Shown here: in pieces, positions 17,643 through 26,121 of the stretch | Position numbering within the stretch: position 1 is the first letter of the stretch | Layout: every line of letters begins with the position of its first letter | Assembly: GCF_029960785.1 (NCBI RefSeq) | Contig: NZ_JASBQE010000053.1 | Span: forward strand, 1 to 64,000 | DNA length: 64,000 bases | Reading direction: 5' to 3' | DNA from: Polyangium sp. 15x6 | GTDB lineage: Bacteria > Myxococcota_A > Polyangia > Polyangiales > Polyangiaceae | Position numbers and translations under genes: made by a program | The notes under the pieces: generated by a model | Databases searched by the model: none | What the model was told of the DNA's origin: nothing | What the model saw: only the letters and a program-made list of their open reading frames with translations

Positions 17643-20179
17643 GACTCCGATGCCGCTCCTCCGGCGGTCCCGTTCGCCTCCGTCCGTAGCCTGGAGAGCG
17701 CCGACCACAGGCTCGCCACGGTGTCCGCGTGCCCGGCGCTCGCGTCCCGGATGCGCGCCACCTGATCGACCACCTGCCCCAGCGTGTCCCGCGCGGCGAG
17801 CGCATCCCGCGCCTGCGCGAGCAGCGCGCCGGCCGCGGCGCGCGTGCGCCCGCGCATGTCGACGAACGTCTTCGTGAGCTTCTCGGCGGCGCTCGCTTGC
17901 TCCGAGGAAGCGCTCGCGATCGTCTGCATGGACGTCGTCTGCCGCGCCGCGGTCGTGGCCAGCATGGCGACCGTCTCCGCTTGCTCGGCGACCGCGCGCG
18001 CGGCCTGCTTCGCGATGCGCCGCACGGCCTCGCCCTCCTTCGCGAGGGCCGTGGTGGCCTTGGCCTGCTCGACGGCCGCGGCCTTCACCGCCGCTGCCAG
18101 CGTGGCGACCTGCCGCGACGCCGCGTCGACCTGCTTGGCCGCGCGCGAACGCTCGGCCACGACGCGGGCGACCTGCACGGCCTGCTTGCGCGCGTCGTCC
18201 ACCGCCCGCGCCACCTCGGCCGCGCCGGCCGCCTGCTCGCTGAGACCCGTGATCATCCGCTGCGCCGCGCTCGTGACCTCCTGCGCGAGCGCGCCCACGC
18301 TCGTGAGGGCCCGCGTTTGCTCCACCATCGCCGCGCTCGTCTGGTGCGTCAGCGCGCGCATCTGCACGGCCGCCTTGGCGAGCTGCACGGCCCCGGCGGC
18401 TTGCTCGCTCATCGCCCGCGAGACCTTCTCGGCGTTCTGCGTGAGAAGCGTGTTGGCGCGGACGACGTCGCGCAGGCTGCGGGCCTGCTCGCCGGTCGCC
18501 TCCTTCGTCTGCCGGGCCATGCGGCGCATCTCGCTGCTGCCCTGCGCGAGCGACTGGATGGCGCTCGTCTGCTCGGCAGCCCCGCGCGCGATCGCCTTGC
18601 CCTCCTCGTTCACGCGCGCGGCGATCTGGGCCATCGAGGTCACGGCCTGGACCTGATCGCCGTTCGCCCGCTCGACCTCGCGCACCGACCGCCCGATCCC
18701 CTCCACGCCTTCGAGGATCGTCCCGAGCGCGCGCTCGGCGTCGACGGCGAGGCGCGAGGCGTCCTCCGCGGTCTTCACGCCCTCCACGGACGCGCTCACG
18801 GCTTCCCGCGCGGTGCCTTGCAGGCCCCGGACGATCTTGGCGATGTCGGCGCTCGCCGCGGCCGCGCGATCCGACAGCGCGCGGATCTCCTCGGCGACGA
18901 CCGCGAAGCCCCGCCCGTGCTCGCCCGCGCGCGCAGCTTCGATGCTCGCGTTGAGCGACAGGAGGTTCGTGCGGTCCGCGATCATGTTGATCGTCTGCAC
19001 GATGTCGCCGATCTCCTCGGCGCGGCGGCCCATCTCCTTCATCACGCCTGCCGACTCGACCATCGCCTGGCGGATGTTCCCGAGGCCCGCGATGGACTTG
19101 CCCACGGTGGCCGCCCCTTCGCGCGCCGTCGCCACGCTCTGGTCGGCGGTCTTGCGCGCGCTCACGACGATCTCGACGATCCGCCGCGTCGAGGCCTCGA
19201 CCTGCGCCGACGCCGCGGCGCTCGTCGCGGCGAGCTGATTGATCTGCTCGGCGCCTTGCGCCATCGACTGCGCCGAGCGCGCGAGCTCTTCCGCGGCCGC
19301 CGCGTTCCCTTCGATCACCGCGGCGTTCCTCTCGGCCGTCACCGCGACCTGCTCCACGGACGCCGCGATCTCGGTGATCGAGCTGGCGTTCGCCGTCGTG
19401 GCCTCCTCGAAGCTCTTCGCGTGGTCGGCGACGCTCTTGGTCGACCGCGCCATCTGCTCGGCCGTGGCCGACGTCTCCTCGACCGCGCTCGCCATCTCGG
19501 CGGCGTCCCGCGTCACCCGTTCGAGCGCCGCGCCCGTGCTCGTCACGGCCGTGGCCATGCCGAGGATCCGCTCGCCGACGCCCTTGGCATCCGCGGAGAG
19601 CCTCCCGATGCCCTTGGCCATCTGCTCGATGGTCGTCGCGACCTCCTCCATCGAAGCTGCGTTCGACTCGCCCCGCTCGGCGAGATCGGTGAGGTCCTTC
19701 GTGTTCGCCGTCGAGGTCGCGAGCAGCTCTTCACTCGCGGTCGCGAGCTCCTCGGCGTTCTGGCCGACGCCCTTGATCGAACGAGCGATCTCTTCCGTAC
19801 TTGCCGCCGTCCCCTCCGCCGAGGCCGCGAGCGCTTCCGTGTCGCTCCGGACGCTGTTGATGCTCGGCGCGAGCTGTTGCAGCCCGCTCGCCGTGGCTTC
19901 GAGGCCCCGGAGCACCTCGCTCGCGTCGTCGCGGATCCGCTGCTGCCCCCGCGCGAGCGCCTGCAGGGAGATGCTCGTCGATTCGACCTCGTCCGCGAGC
20001 TCGTCCAGCGAGGCGCGAAGCTCCTGGCCCGACGACGCCCGCCCTTCGGTCCCCGCGGCGAGGCGCGACGCGGCTTGCTCGAGCGCGTTCGCCTGCGTCG
20101 CCGTCCGGCGCAGCTCGCGCTCCGCCTCTGCAGCCTTCGCGAGTGCGAGGTCGATCTCAGCCGTTCCGTTCGTCGACAT
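17639..20179 (-). CDS. Soluble methyl-accepting chemotaxis protein with centrally placed signalling tip
   Basis: 846 residues from ATG 20179. The conserved MCP hairpin tip lies at ~residues 395-435 (TINMIADRTNLLSLNASIEA, then GRGFAVVAEEIRAL). No membrane helix and no recognisable sensory domain (PAS, GAF, Cache, HAMP) is visible. Ala/Glu/Ser/Thr-rich heptad sequence runs for ~400 residues on each side of the tip. The protein is therefore probably one long antiparallel coiled coil forming a cytoplasmic array. Gln/Glu pairs suited to CheR/CheB modification occur on both arms (for example MASAVEETSATAEQMA). The start lies 23 bp inside cheW. Input may come through another protein, for example the HEAT-repeat partner; that is inference. 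Confidence 0.93.
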   Translation of the reverse strand: MSTNGTAEIDLALAKAAEAERELRRTATQANALEQAASRLAAGTEGRASSGQELRASLDELADEVESTSISLQALARGQQRIRDDASEVLRGLEATASGLQQLAPSINSVRSDTEALAASAEGTAASTEEIARSIKGVGQNAEELATASEELLATSTANTKDLTDLAERGESNAASMEEVATTIEQMAKGIGRLSADAKGVGERILGMATAVTSTGAALERVTRDAAEMASAVEETSATAEQMARSTKSVADHAKSFEEATTANASSITEIAASVEQVAVTAERNAAVIEGNAAAAEELARSAQSMAQGAEQINQLAATSAAASAQVEASTRRIVEIVVSARKTADQSVATAREGAATVGKSIAGLGNIRQAMVESAGVMKEMGRRAEEIGDIVQTINMIADRTNLLSLNASIEAARAGEHGRGFAVVAEEIRALSDRAAAASADIAKIVRGLQGTAREAVSASVEGVKTAEDASRLAVDAERALGTILEGVEGIGRSVREVERANGDQVQAVTSMAQIAARVNEEGKAIARGAAEQTSAIQSLAQGSSEMRRMARQTKEATGEQARSLRDVVRANTLLTQNAEKVSRAMSEQAAGAVQLAKAAVQMRALTHQTSAAMVEQTRALTSVGALAQEVTSAAQRMITGLSEQAAGAAEVARAVDDARKQAVQVARVVAERSRAAKQVDAASRQVATLAAAVKAAAVEQAKATTALAKEGEAVRRIAKQAARAVAEQAETVAMLATTAARQTTSMQTIASASSEQASAAEKLTKTFVDMRGRTRAAAGALLAQARDALAARDTLGQVVDQVARIRDASAGHADTVASLWSALSRLRTEANGTAGGAASES

Positions 20180-20621
20180 AAATGCCTTCCTGACCGATGA
20201 TTTTTTGGAAATTGACCAGCATCACGAGGCGCTTCTCGCCCGGCCTGCGCTCGACGTGGGCCACGCTCTTCACGAACCCGGCGCTCTCGCCCCCCATCCA
20301 CGACGGCGGCGCCGAAAGGCCTTCCGGCGCGATCTTCATGATCTCGCGCGCGCTGTCGACGAGCAGCCCCACCGTGCGTTCGCCGCTCTGGACCACGATC
20401 ACCCGTGAATCCATGGTCGGCTCGATCCTCGGCAACCCGAAGCGTAGCCGCAGATCGACGACCGGCACGACGCGGCCCCGGATGTGGATCAGCCCCGCGA
20501 CGTACGGCGGCGTCCCCGGCACCTTCGTCGCGCCTGCGAAGGACTCCATCTGCAGGACGTCCGAGGCCTGCAGGACGTACTCGCCGTCCTCGACCTTGAA
20601 GACGACGTAGAGCTCGCTCAT
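20157..20621 (-). CDS. cheW: CheW coupling protein
   Basis: 154 residues from ATG 20621, overlapping the cheA stop as ATGA; its own 3' end overlaps the MCP start by 23 bp. It is a single CheW domain: VVFKVEDGEYVL at the N-terminus, PYVAGLIHIRGRVVPVVDLR in the middle, and VIVVQSGERTVGLLVD. CheW bridges the MCP tip and the P5 domain of CheA. The 23-bp overlap with mcp is the longest in the operon and points to strict translational coupling. Confidence 0.95.
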   Translation of the reverse strand: MSELYVVFKVEDGEYVLQASDVLQMESFAGATKVPGTPPYVAGLIHIRGRVVPVVDLRLRFGLPRIEPTMDSRVIVVQSGERTVGLLVDSAREIMKIAPEGLSAPPSWMGGESAGFVKSVAHVERRPGEKRLVMLVNFQKIIGQEGIYVDERNG

Positions 20622-22639
20622 ACGGCCACCTCCGTGCGGTTCTGGGAAAGCGCCCCGGAGAGCGCCACGAGGTCGAGGACCAGCGTGGGCCGGCCGTCGC
20701 CGAGATCCGTCGAGCCGGAGACGCCGGCCACCTTGACGAGCGGGTCCTCGAGCGGCCGGATCACGACCTCCTGCTGCCCGACCATCCGCTGGATCCCGAA
20801 CGCCAGCGGCGCCCCGTTGCGCCGCACGAGCAGCGCCTTCGGCTCGTCCCCGGCGCCGAGCGAGAAGACGGACGCGAGGTTCACGAGGGGCACGATCTCC
20901 CCGCGCCGCTCGAGGAACCTCACCTCGCCGAAACGTGTATGCCGCGCGGGCCCGCGTACGAGCCCCTCCGGCGCGACCTCGACGATCTCCTCGATCGCCG
21001 CGACGGGCGCCACGAACGTCTGATCGCCGCACACGAAGGAGAAGGCGTCGACGATGGTGATCGTGAGGGGGATGCGCAGCGTGAACGTGGTGCCGGCGCC
21101 CAGCGTGGTGCGCAGCGACATCTCGCCGCCGAGCTGATCGACCACGGCGCGCTTCACGATGTCCATCCCGAGCCCCCGCCCGCTCGTCTTCGTCGCCTGT
21201 TCGAGCGTCGTCAGCCCCGGCTGCGTGATGAGATCGAGCAGCCCCGCGTCGTCCGCGGGCACGGGGCGGGATGCCTTGCGCGCCACCGCTTCACGGTCGA
21301 TGCCGCGCCCGTCGTCGATGATGCAGAGCTCGAGCTGGTTCGTGGAGCGCTCGAAGCACGTCACCCGCACGAGGCCCTCCTCGGGCTTGCCCAGACGACG
21401 CCGCTCGGCTGGGGGCTCGATCGCGTGATCGACCGCGTTGCGGATGAGGTGCACGATCGCCGGGAAGATCCGCTCCGCCACCGCCTTGTCGAGCTCCGCC
21501 TTGCCGGCGTCGATCACGACGCGGACCGGCTTGTTCGTGGCGCGGCTCAGCCCTCGCACGATGAGCGGCACGCGGTCGAGCAGCTCGGCGACGGGCACCA
21601 TCCGGGCGCGCATGATCGCGCCGCGGAGGTCGCGCACCTGCCGGCCGTAGCTCTTCACGATGTCGCCGAGCTCGCCCACGTTCACGCCCTGCGCGGCGAG
21701 CGCGTCCACGGCGCGCGCCAGGCGGAAGCGGGTGATCACGAGCGCCGAGAGCCGCTCGAGCGCGTCGTCGAGGCGCGCGACCTCGACGCGCACGATCCCG
21801 CGCCTCCGCCCTTCGGTCTCGCCGACGTCTTCTTCTGCCGTCGACGGCTCGCCGAGCGGATCCGCCCCGCCTTCGGGCCGGGGGTGGAGCACCTCCCGCA
21901 CGTGCTCCGGCGTGGCGCCGACCGCCGCGGCGAGCTCCTCGTCGCGCCCGTCCGTGAGAACGAGCAGGGCGAAGGCGAGCCCGCCGGGCGCCGCGTCGCT
22001 CACCGGGATCGAGAGCGGCACGACCTTCACGATCTCCGCGAACGCGCCGATTCGCTCACGCACGGTCGTGATGGTCATCCCCTCGGCCGCGCGGGCGGGC
22101 GACGGCACGAAATCGACCCGCAGCGCGCGCCGTCCGCCTTCCACGCCTTGAATGAGCTGGGCCCTCTCCGCGGCGGAGAGCTTGACGAGCACATCGGGCT
22201 CGAGGTCGATCTCGACGGTGAGGGGCGCCTCGTTTTTCGTGATCTCCAGCGCGGCGAGCGCGTCGAGCAGGTGCGGGGGCGCGGGCGCGACGGGCGCGTT
22301 CACCGACAGCGCCCGCACCCGCTCTCCAATGGCGCGTAGCCCTGCGAGCAGGGCCTCCACCGCTTTGGCCGAAAGCGCCCCGGCCGCGCGATCGGCATGG
22401 CGCAGCACCGTTTCCATGGCGTGGGCGATGTCCACGATGGGCTCGACGCCCACCATTGCGGACAGGCCTTTGACGGTGTGGAGCGAGCGAAAGAGCTCGC
22501 GCACGGCTCGCGGATTGTTCTCGCCTTTGCGCAGCGAGGCCTCGACGGCGAGCAAGTTCATCGTCGAGGCGGAGAGATGCTCTTCGGCCTCGACCAGATA
22601 TCCGGCCAGAAATTCGCTCGCGTCGAACCCGCTACTCAT
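20618..22639 (-). CDS. cheA: CheA chemotaxis histidine kinase
   Basis: 673 residues from ATG 22639. An N-terminal HPt domain carries the phosphorylated His54 in FRSLHTVKG. A central region follows, then the dimerisation domain, and the ATPase domain with N-box HLIRNAVDHAIE, G1 DDGRGID and G2 GRGLGMDIVK. A C-terminal CheW-like P5 domain ends the protein. There is no obvious P2 domain and no receiver, so phosphate must leave to the separate CheY-like protein or CheB. The gene overlaps cheY by 8 bp upstream and cheW by 4 bp downstream. Confidence 0.95.
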   Translation of the reverse strand: MSSGFDASEFLAGYLVEAEEHLSASTMNLLAVEASLRKGENNPRAVRELFRSLHTVKGLSAMVGVEPIVDIAHAMETVLRHADRAAGALSAKAVEALLAGLRAIGERVRALSVNAPVAPAPPHLLDALAALEITKNEAPLTVEIDLEPDVLVKLSAAERAQLIQGVEGGRRALRVDFVPSPARAAEGMTITTVRERIGAFAEIVKVVPLSIPVSDAAPGGLAFALLVLTDGRDEELAAAVGATPEHVREVLHPRPEGGADPLGEPSTAEEDVGETEGRRRGIVRVEVARLDDALERLSALVITRFRLARAVDALAAQGVNVGELGDIVKSYGRQVRDLRGAIMRARMVPVAELLDRVPLIVRGLSRATNKPVRVVIDAGKAELDKAVAERIFPAIVHLIRNAVDHAIEPPAERRRLGKPEEGLVRVTCFERSTNQLELCIIDDGRGIDREAVARKASRPVPADDAGLLDLITQPGLTTLEQATKTSGRGLGMDIVKRAVVDQLGGEMSLRTTLGAGTTFTLRIPLTITIVDAFSFVCGDQTFVAPVAAIEEIVEVAPEGLVRGPARHTRFGEVRFLERRGEIVPLVNLASVFSLGAGDEPKALLVRRNGAPLAFGIQRMVGQQEVVIRPLEDPLVKVAGVSGSTDLGDGRPTLVLDLVALSGALSQNRTEVAV

Positions 22640-23021
22640 GGAATCCCGCCGCACCCTGGCGGAGGATGGATTGCACGTTCGCCAGGATTGCATCGGGCGT
22701 GAAAGGTTTCGTCATGAACTGCGAAGCGCCTGCGCCGAGGGCGCGCGAGCGGGAACCCTCGTCTCCTCGCGTGGTCACGACGAGGATGGGCAGGCGTTTG
22801 AGTTTGTCCTGACCACGGACGAACTCGATGACCTCGAAACCGCCGATGTCGGGCATGTTGAGGTCGAGCACGACGAGGTCGAAGCTCTGGAGCGCCAGCT
22901 TTTCGATGGCCTCGAGACCACTCGCGGCGTGGGTGAAGGCGAAGTCCTCGACCGCGCGCAGGCACGCGACGATCATTTCTCGCATCACTTTGCTGTCGTC
23001 TACGACGAGTATTTCCGTCAC
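22632..23021 (-). CDS. CheY-like single-domain response regulator
   Basis: 129 residues, starting at GTG 23021 after a G-rich ribosome site. A stand-alone receiver: acidic pocket VVDDSKV, phosphoacceptor Asp53 in VLDLNMPD, Thr in VVTTRGD and the conserved Lys in MTKPF. It is the promoter-proximal gene of the chemosensory operon and overlaps cheA by 8 bp, so it is the likely phosphate receiver of this pathway. Whether it acts on motility or another output cannot be told; no motility genes are nearby. Confidence 0.9.
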   Translation of the reverse strand: MTEILVVDDSKVMREMIVACLRAVEDFAFTHAASGLEAIEKLALQSFDLVVLDLNMPDIGGFEVIEFVRGQDKLKRLPILVVTTRGDEGSRSRALGAGASQFMTKPFTPDAILANVQSILRQGAAGFHE

Positions 23022-23071
23022 GCGCCCCCCGGAGTCCGTCCATTAACCCCCTTCCCCGAACCCGTCAAGCT

Positions 23072-23090
23072 CGCTCATGTAGAATGAGCG
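23072..23090. promoter_or_regulatory. Inverted repeat upstream of the chemosensory operon
   Basis: Perfect 7-bp arms CGCTCAT and ATGAGCG around a 5-nt spacer lie ~50 bp before the GTG of the cheY-like gene and ~125 bp before the divergent histidine kinase gene. The position in the shared divergent region suits an operator. The short arms mean chance cannot be excluded. Confidence 0.35.
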
Positions 23091-23173
23091 TGATCTTTGG
23101 ACTTCCAAAGACGGCGACGCATTGCAGCGTGCGTGTGTTCGTTCGCCAGAAGCCAGGATCCGGCCTCGGCACA

Positions 23174-23202
23174 TTGACAGGGGGGCGGCCGCAGTGTAGC
23201 GA
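23174..23202 (+). promoter_or_regulatory. Candidate housekeeping promoter for the REC-PAS-histidine kinase gene
   Basis: A consensus -35 hexamer TTGACA (23174-23179) is followed after 17 bp by TAGCGA (23197-23202), a weak -10. The expected transcript start is only a few bases before the ATG at 23215, and no Shine-Dalgarno sequence is visible, so the mRNA would be nearly leaderless. The -35 match is exact and the -10 is poor. Confidence 0.4.
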
Positions 23203-23214
23203 ACCCGTACCACC

Positions 23215-24681
23215 ATGTCTGCTGCAAGCAGCGTTCCCCAGAGGCGGGTCGTCTGGATCGTCGATGACTCCGCACTCGACGCAGAGCGCGCTCGCCGCGC
23301 TCTGGCAAATCATTACGACGTTCAGGTTTTTCCCGACGGTACGGCCGTCCTGGAATCGCTGGGGAGCCATCAGGCGCGGCCTGACGTGCTCGTCCTCGAT
23401 TGGATCATGCCAGGCGTTTCAGGCATCGAAGTTTGTCGGTTCGTTCGTGCCAACAGTACGCACGCCCGCATGGGTATTTTGCTGCTCACTGCTCGACAGC
23501 AAACCGAGCAGGTGGTCGAGGGCCTATCGGCCGGCGCCAACGATTACTTATCGAAGCCCTACGCGACGAGCGAGCTCGAGGCGCGGGTAGACGCCCTCGT
23601 GCGCTCGATAACGCTGCTCGAGCGCGCCGAGAAGGCAGAAGCGACGGTGCGCCAGGTATTGGCGAACGTTCCGGATGCTCTCCTGGTCCTGGGGGAGGAG
23701 CAACGCATCACGTATGCGAACCCGGAAGCACAAAAGGCGCTCCACCGCTGGTCGCCCGAGAAGCTCGTCGGTCAGTCGATCTGCGGTCTCCTGCCAGAGC
23801 TCTCCGCCGAGCTCTTCGCAGCCGCCACGAGCATGGAAGCATTCGCCCTGCCAGACATCACGATCGAAGGCGAGGTGTACGCGCCGACGGTCCGCGTCTT
23901 CCCCGTCGACCTCGGCGGAGGCTCGACGATCCTGGCACTGCGCAACGTGACCGCCCGGCGGATGGCAGAGGTACGGCGGCTGGATTTTTATTCGATCATC
24001 GCGCACGACCTGCGCTCGCCGCTCAGCGCAATGTTGATGCGCAGCGAGCTCATCCTGATGGGCAAGCACGGGCCCATCCCGCGCGAGGCCGTGGTCGATC
24101 TACACAAGATGCAGGGCTCGATCCGCGCGCTCGTGGGGATGATCAACGACTTCCTCGACCTCGCAAGCCTCGAAGGCGGGCACTTCAAGCTCGTGAAGGA
24201 AGAGATCGACCTCGTGTCGCTCGTCGACACCGTAGCCGACGTCCTGCGCCCGCTGCTCGTCTCGGGCGAACTCTCGTTCGACATGCACCGCGCGCGGCGG
24301 CCCGCAGTGCACGCCGATCGCCGCCGGCTCGGGCAAGTCGTCGCCAACCTGCTCTCGAACGCCATCAAATTCACCCCACGCGGCGGCAGCATCACGGCCA
24401 CACTCGAAGAGTCGGATACGTGCATCGAGGTGGGCGTGGAGGACACCGGCACCGGCATCCCATCGAGCGAGATCCCAAAGCTGTTCCAGCGTTACGCGCG
24501 GGCAAACACCGGCATGGCAGGCACGGGTCTCGGGCTCATGATCGTGCGCGAAGTGGTGGAAGCCCACGGCGGCACCGTAGGCGTCGACAGCGTCCTCGGC
24601 CGCGGAAGCCGATTCTGGTTCCGCCTGCCAAAGGCCAGCAGCCAAGGCGCGCACGCCCCGCGCGTCGCGCGCGCCGGGTGA
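23215..24681 (+). CDS. Hybrid sensor: receiver-PAS-histidine kinase
   Basis: 488 residues from ATG 23215. Order: receiver domain (~10-125; VDDSA, phosphoacceptor Asp62 in VLDWIMPG, Lys in LSKPY), short linker helix, PAS domain (~145-255), HisKA with His264 in SIIAHDLRSPL, and HATPase with NLLSNAIKF, EDTGTGIP and GTGLGLMIV. There is no membrane helix, so it is cytoplasmic. The receiver at the N-terminus suggests it is itself controlled by another kinase, conceivably the neighbouring CheA; that is inference from divergent placement. The first ~600 bp look less GC-rich than the flanks. A hairpin-rich repeat element begins 9 bp after its stop. Confidence 0.92.
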   Translation: MSAASSVPQRRVVWIVDDSALDAERARRALANHYDVQVFPDGTAVLESLGSHQARPDVLVLDWIMPGVSGIEVCRFVRANSTHARMGILLLTARQQTEQVVEGLSAGANDYLSKPYATSELEARVDALVRSITLLERAEKAEATVRQVLANVPDALLVLGEEQRITYANPEAQKALHRWSPEKLVGQSICGLLPELSAELFAAATSMEAFALPDITIEGEVYAPTVRVFPVDLGGGSTILALRNVTARRMAEVRRLDFYSIIAHDLRSPLSAMLMRSELILMGKHGPIPREAVVDLHKMQGSIRALVGMINDFLDLASLEGGHFKLVKEEIDLVSLVDTVADVLRPLLVSGELSFDMHRARRPAVHADRRRLGQVVANLLSNAIKFTPRGGSITATLEESDTCIEVGVEDTGTGIPSSEIPKLFQRYARANTGMAGTGLGLMIVREVVEAHGGTVGVDSVLGRGSRFWFRLPKASSQGAHAPRVARAG

Positions 24682-24690
24682 TCGCGTCCA

Positions 24691-25018
24691 GGGCCGCTGC
24701 GCTGGGGCGTTGCCCCAGGCCCCACCGGGGCTGTCCGCCCCTGGACCCGGACCAGCGCAAGCGCTGGACCTTTTGTCGATGAACTGCGCGATGCGCAGTT
24801 CATCGAACAGGCCAAGGCAAGACCAGCGACGACCCTGCCAGCCAAGACAGCGGCGCTGACCTCTCTCAGCCGGCAACGCTGTCCCTGGTCTTCCAACGGG
24901 CCCGTTGGAAGAACTGCGCATCGCGCAGTTCTTCCACCCCGAGTCCAGCGCTTGCGCTGGTTCGGGTCGAGGGGCGAACAGCCCCCGCGGGGTCCGGGGC
25001 AGAGCCCCGGCGCGACGC
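24691..25018 (+). repeat. Nested-hairpin intergenic element, copy A
   Basis: This ~328-bp element fills most of the 413-bp gap after the histidine kinase gene. A near-identical copy is at 31022-31337 in reverse orientation. It contains serial hairpins: 24702-24718 (CTGGGGC/GCCCCAG), 24752-24767 (CCAGCGC/GCGCTGG), 24776-24806 (14-bp stem, 3-nt loop), a perfect 24-bp palindrome 24889-24912, 24907-24935 (13-bp stem), 24945-24960 and 24994-25010 (CCGGGGC/GCCCCGG). The left and right ~100 bp are imperfect inverted repeats of each other, so the whole element can also fold end to end. It has no ORF worth calling. It may be a structured 3' RNA element or a non-autonomous mobile repeat. Confidence 0.85.
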
Positions 25019-25094
25019 CTTGCGGTGCTTGATTACGCTTGCCTCCATCCGTCCGCCTCTCCTACCGTCCGCGTCCCTACGAACCGGAGGCACC

Positions 25095-25814
25095 ATGCTC
25101 GCAGGACCGACCTCTCCCATTCGCGTGATGTCGCGGGCCGTCGCCCGCACGCACAACATGCTCACCATCGCATCGAAGGTGGACATCGATCGGTCCCCCG
25201 AGGATCGTGAGTTCTTCGCGGCGGAGGCCGCGAAGCTCGTGGCCCTTCGGCAGGCGCTCCCTGCGAAGCAACGCGAAATCGAGGATTTCGAGCTCGGACT
25301 GGGGGACCAGAATCAAGCGGCCGTCGTCCTCGGCGATCAGGTCCTCGATCGGGGCGTCCGCGCGGGCAATACGCGAACGAAGCTCGGCCTCAAAGGGAAA
25401 AGTGGCCTCGGCGCCGAGCACGCCTTCGGCAATCGTGTCGATGATTTGACCGGTGCGCCTCATCGAAATGAGCCTGCCCTCGTGCGCGAAGCCATCACCC
25501 GGATCGGGGACCTGCCCGAGTTCGAGGACAAGGCCAAGGTGCAGAGCGACCTGCTCGCCCGCGTCGAGCTGCAAGAGGGGCTCCTGAAAGAGCGTGACCA
25601 GGGGGACGCCGTGCTCTCGAAGCTCGAAAGCGAAGCCGTCAAGCTCGTGGTCGAGGCCGCTGACAAGCTCGTGCAGACGAAGGCCGCGCTCGACGGTCGG
25701 TTCCCGCGGCAGCGCGGGTACGTGGCGTCGTTCTTCCTGGATGTATCGCGCAAGCGGCGCGGTGGGCACGAGGAGGACGACGGCGAAGGGAGCGGAGGCG
25801 CGCCTGTGGGCTGA
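25095..25814 (+). CDS. Helical cytoplasmic protein of unknown function
   Basis: 239 residues. ATG 25095 is chosen because GGAGG sits 6 nt upstream; an upstream in-frame ATG at 25020 would start within the repeat-element border. The sequence is strongly helical and charged, without signal peptide or membrane segment, and no family is recognised. The C-terminus is basic (SRKRRGGHEEDD). After its single TGA (25812-25814) the same frame stays open for about 117 codons through a 42-bp tandem repeat, so the protein may once have carried, or may by readthrough still carry, a basic 14-residue-repeat tail. Confidence 0.65.
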   Translation: MLAGPTSPIRVMSRAVARTHNMLTIASKVDIDRSPEDREFFAAEAAKLVALRQALPAKQREIEDFELGLGDQNQAAVVLGDQVLDRGVRAGNTRTKLGLKGKSGLGAEHAFGNRVDDLTGAPHRNEPALVREAITRIGDLPEFEDKAKVQSDLLARVELQEGLLKERDQGDAVLSKLESEAVKLVVEAADKLVQTKAALDGRFPRQRGYVASFFLDVSRKRRGGHEEDDGEGSGGAPVG

Positions 25815-25835
25815 CGGCGGAAATGCGCCGGGCGC

Positions 25836-26121
25836 AAGGCGGCGCCGGTGGGCCGGCGGCACGTTGCGCCCGGGAGCAAGGCGGCGCTGGTCGGCCGGCG
25901 GACGGGTGCGCCGAGGAGCGAGGCGCCGCCGGGGGGGCGGGGGCGGAGCGGGGAAAGGTACAAGGCGGCGCCGGTCGGCCGGCGGGAGGTTGCGCCCGGG
26001 AGCAAGGCGGCGCCGGTCGGCCGGCGGGAGGTTGCGCCCGGGAGCAAGGCGGCGCCGGTCGAGCGGCGGGAGGTTGCGCCTGGGAGCAGGGCGCCGCCGG
26101 TCGAGCAGCGGCGAGGTGCGC
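25836..26121. repeat. 42-bp tandem repeat array, about seven units
   Basis: Units begin at 25836, 25878, 25920, 25962, 26004, 26046 and 26088 with exact 42-bp spacing. Units 4-6 are almost identical; unit 3 is degenerate. The array starts 21 bp after the stop of the plus-strand gene and runs directly into the stop codon of the convergent protoglobin gene. In the plus frame of the upstream gene each unit reads as KAAPVGRREVAPGS-like 14-mers. The minus strand is also open (LLPGATSRRPTGAA-like). There are no spacers between units, so this is not a CRISPR array. Confidence 0.85.

Noticed and set aside
17729..20200. Plus-strand 823-codon Arg/His/Leu-rich frame opposite the MCP gene
   Set aside because: Shadow of a GC-rich coiled-coil gene; Arg/Leu-rich composition without any family feature, while the minus strand encodes an unmistakable MCP.
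25836..26121. CRISPR-like regular repeats
   Set aside because: Units are directly contiguous with 42-bp periodicity and no unique spacers; no cas genes are present.
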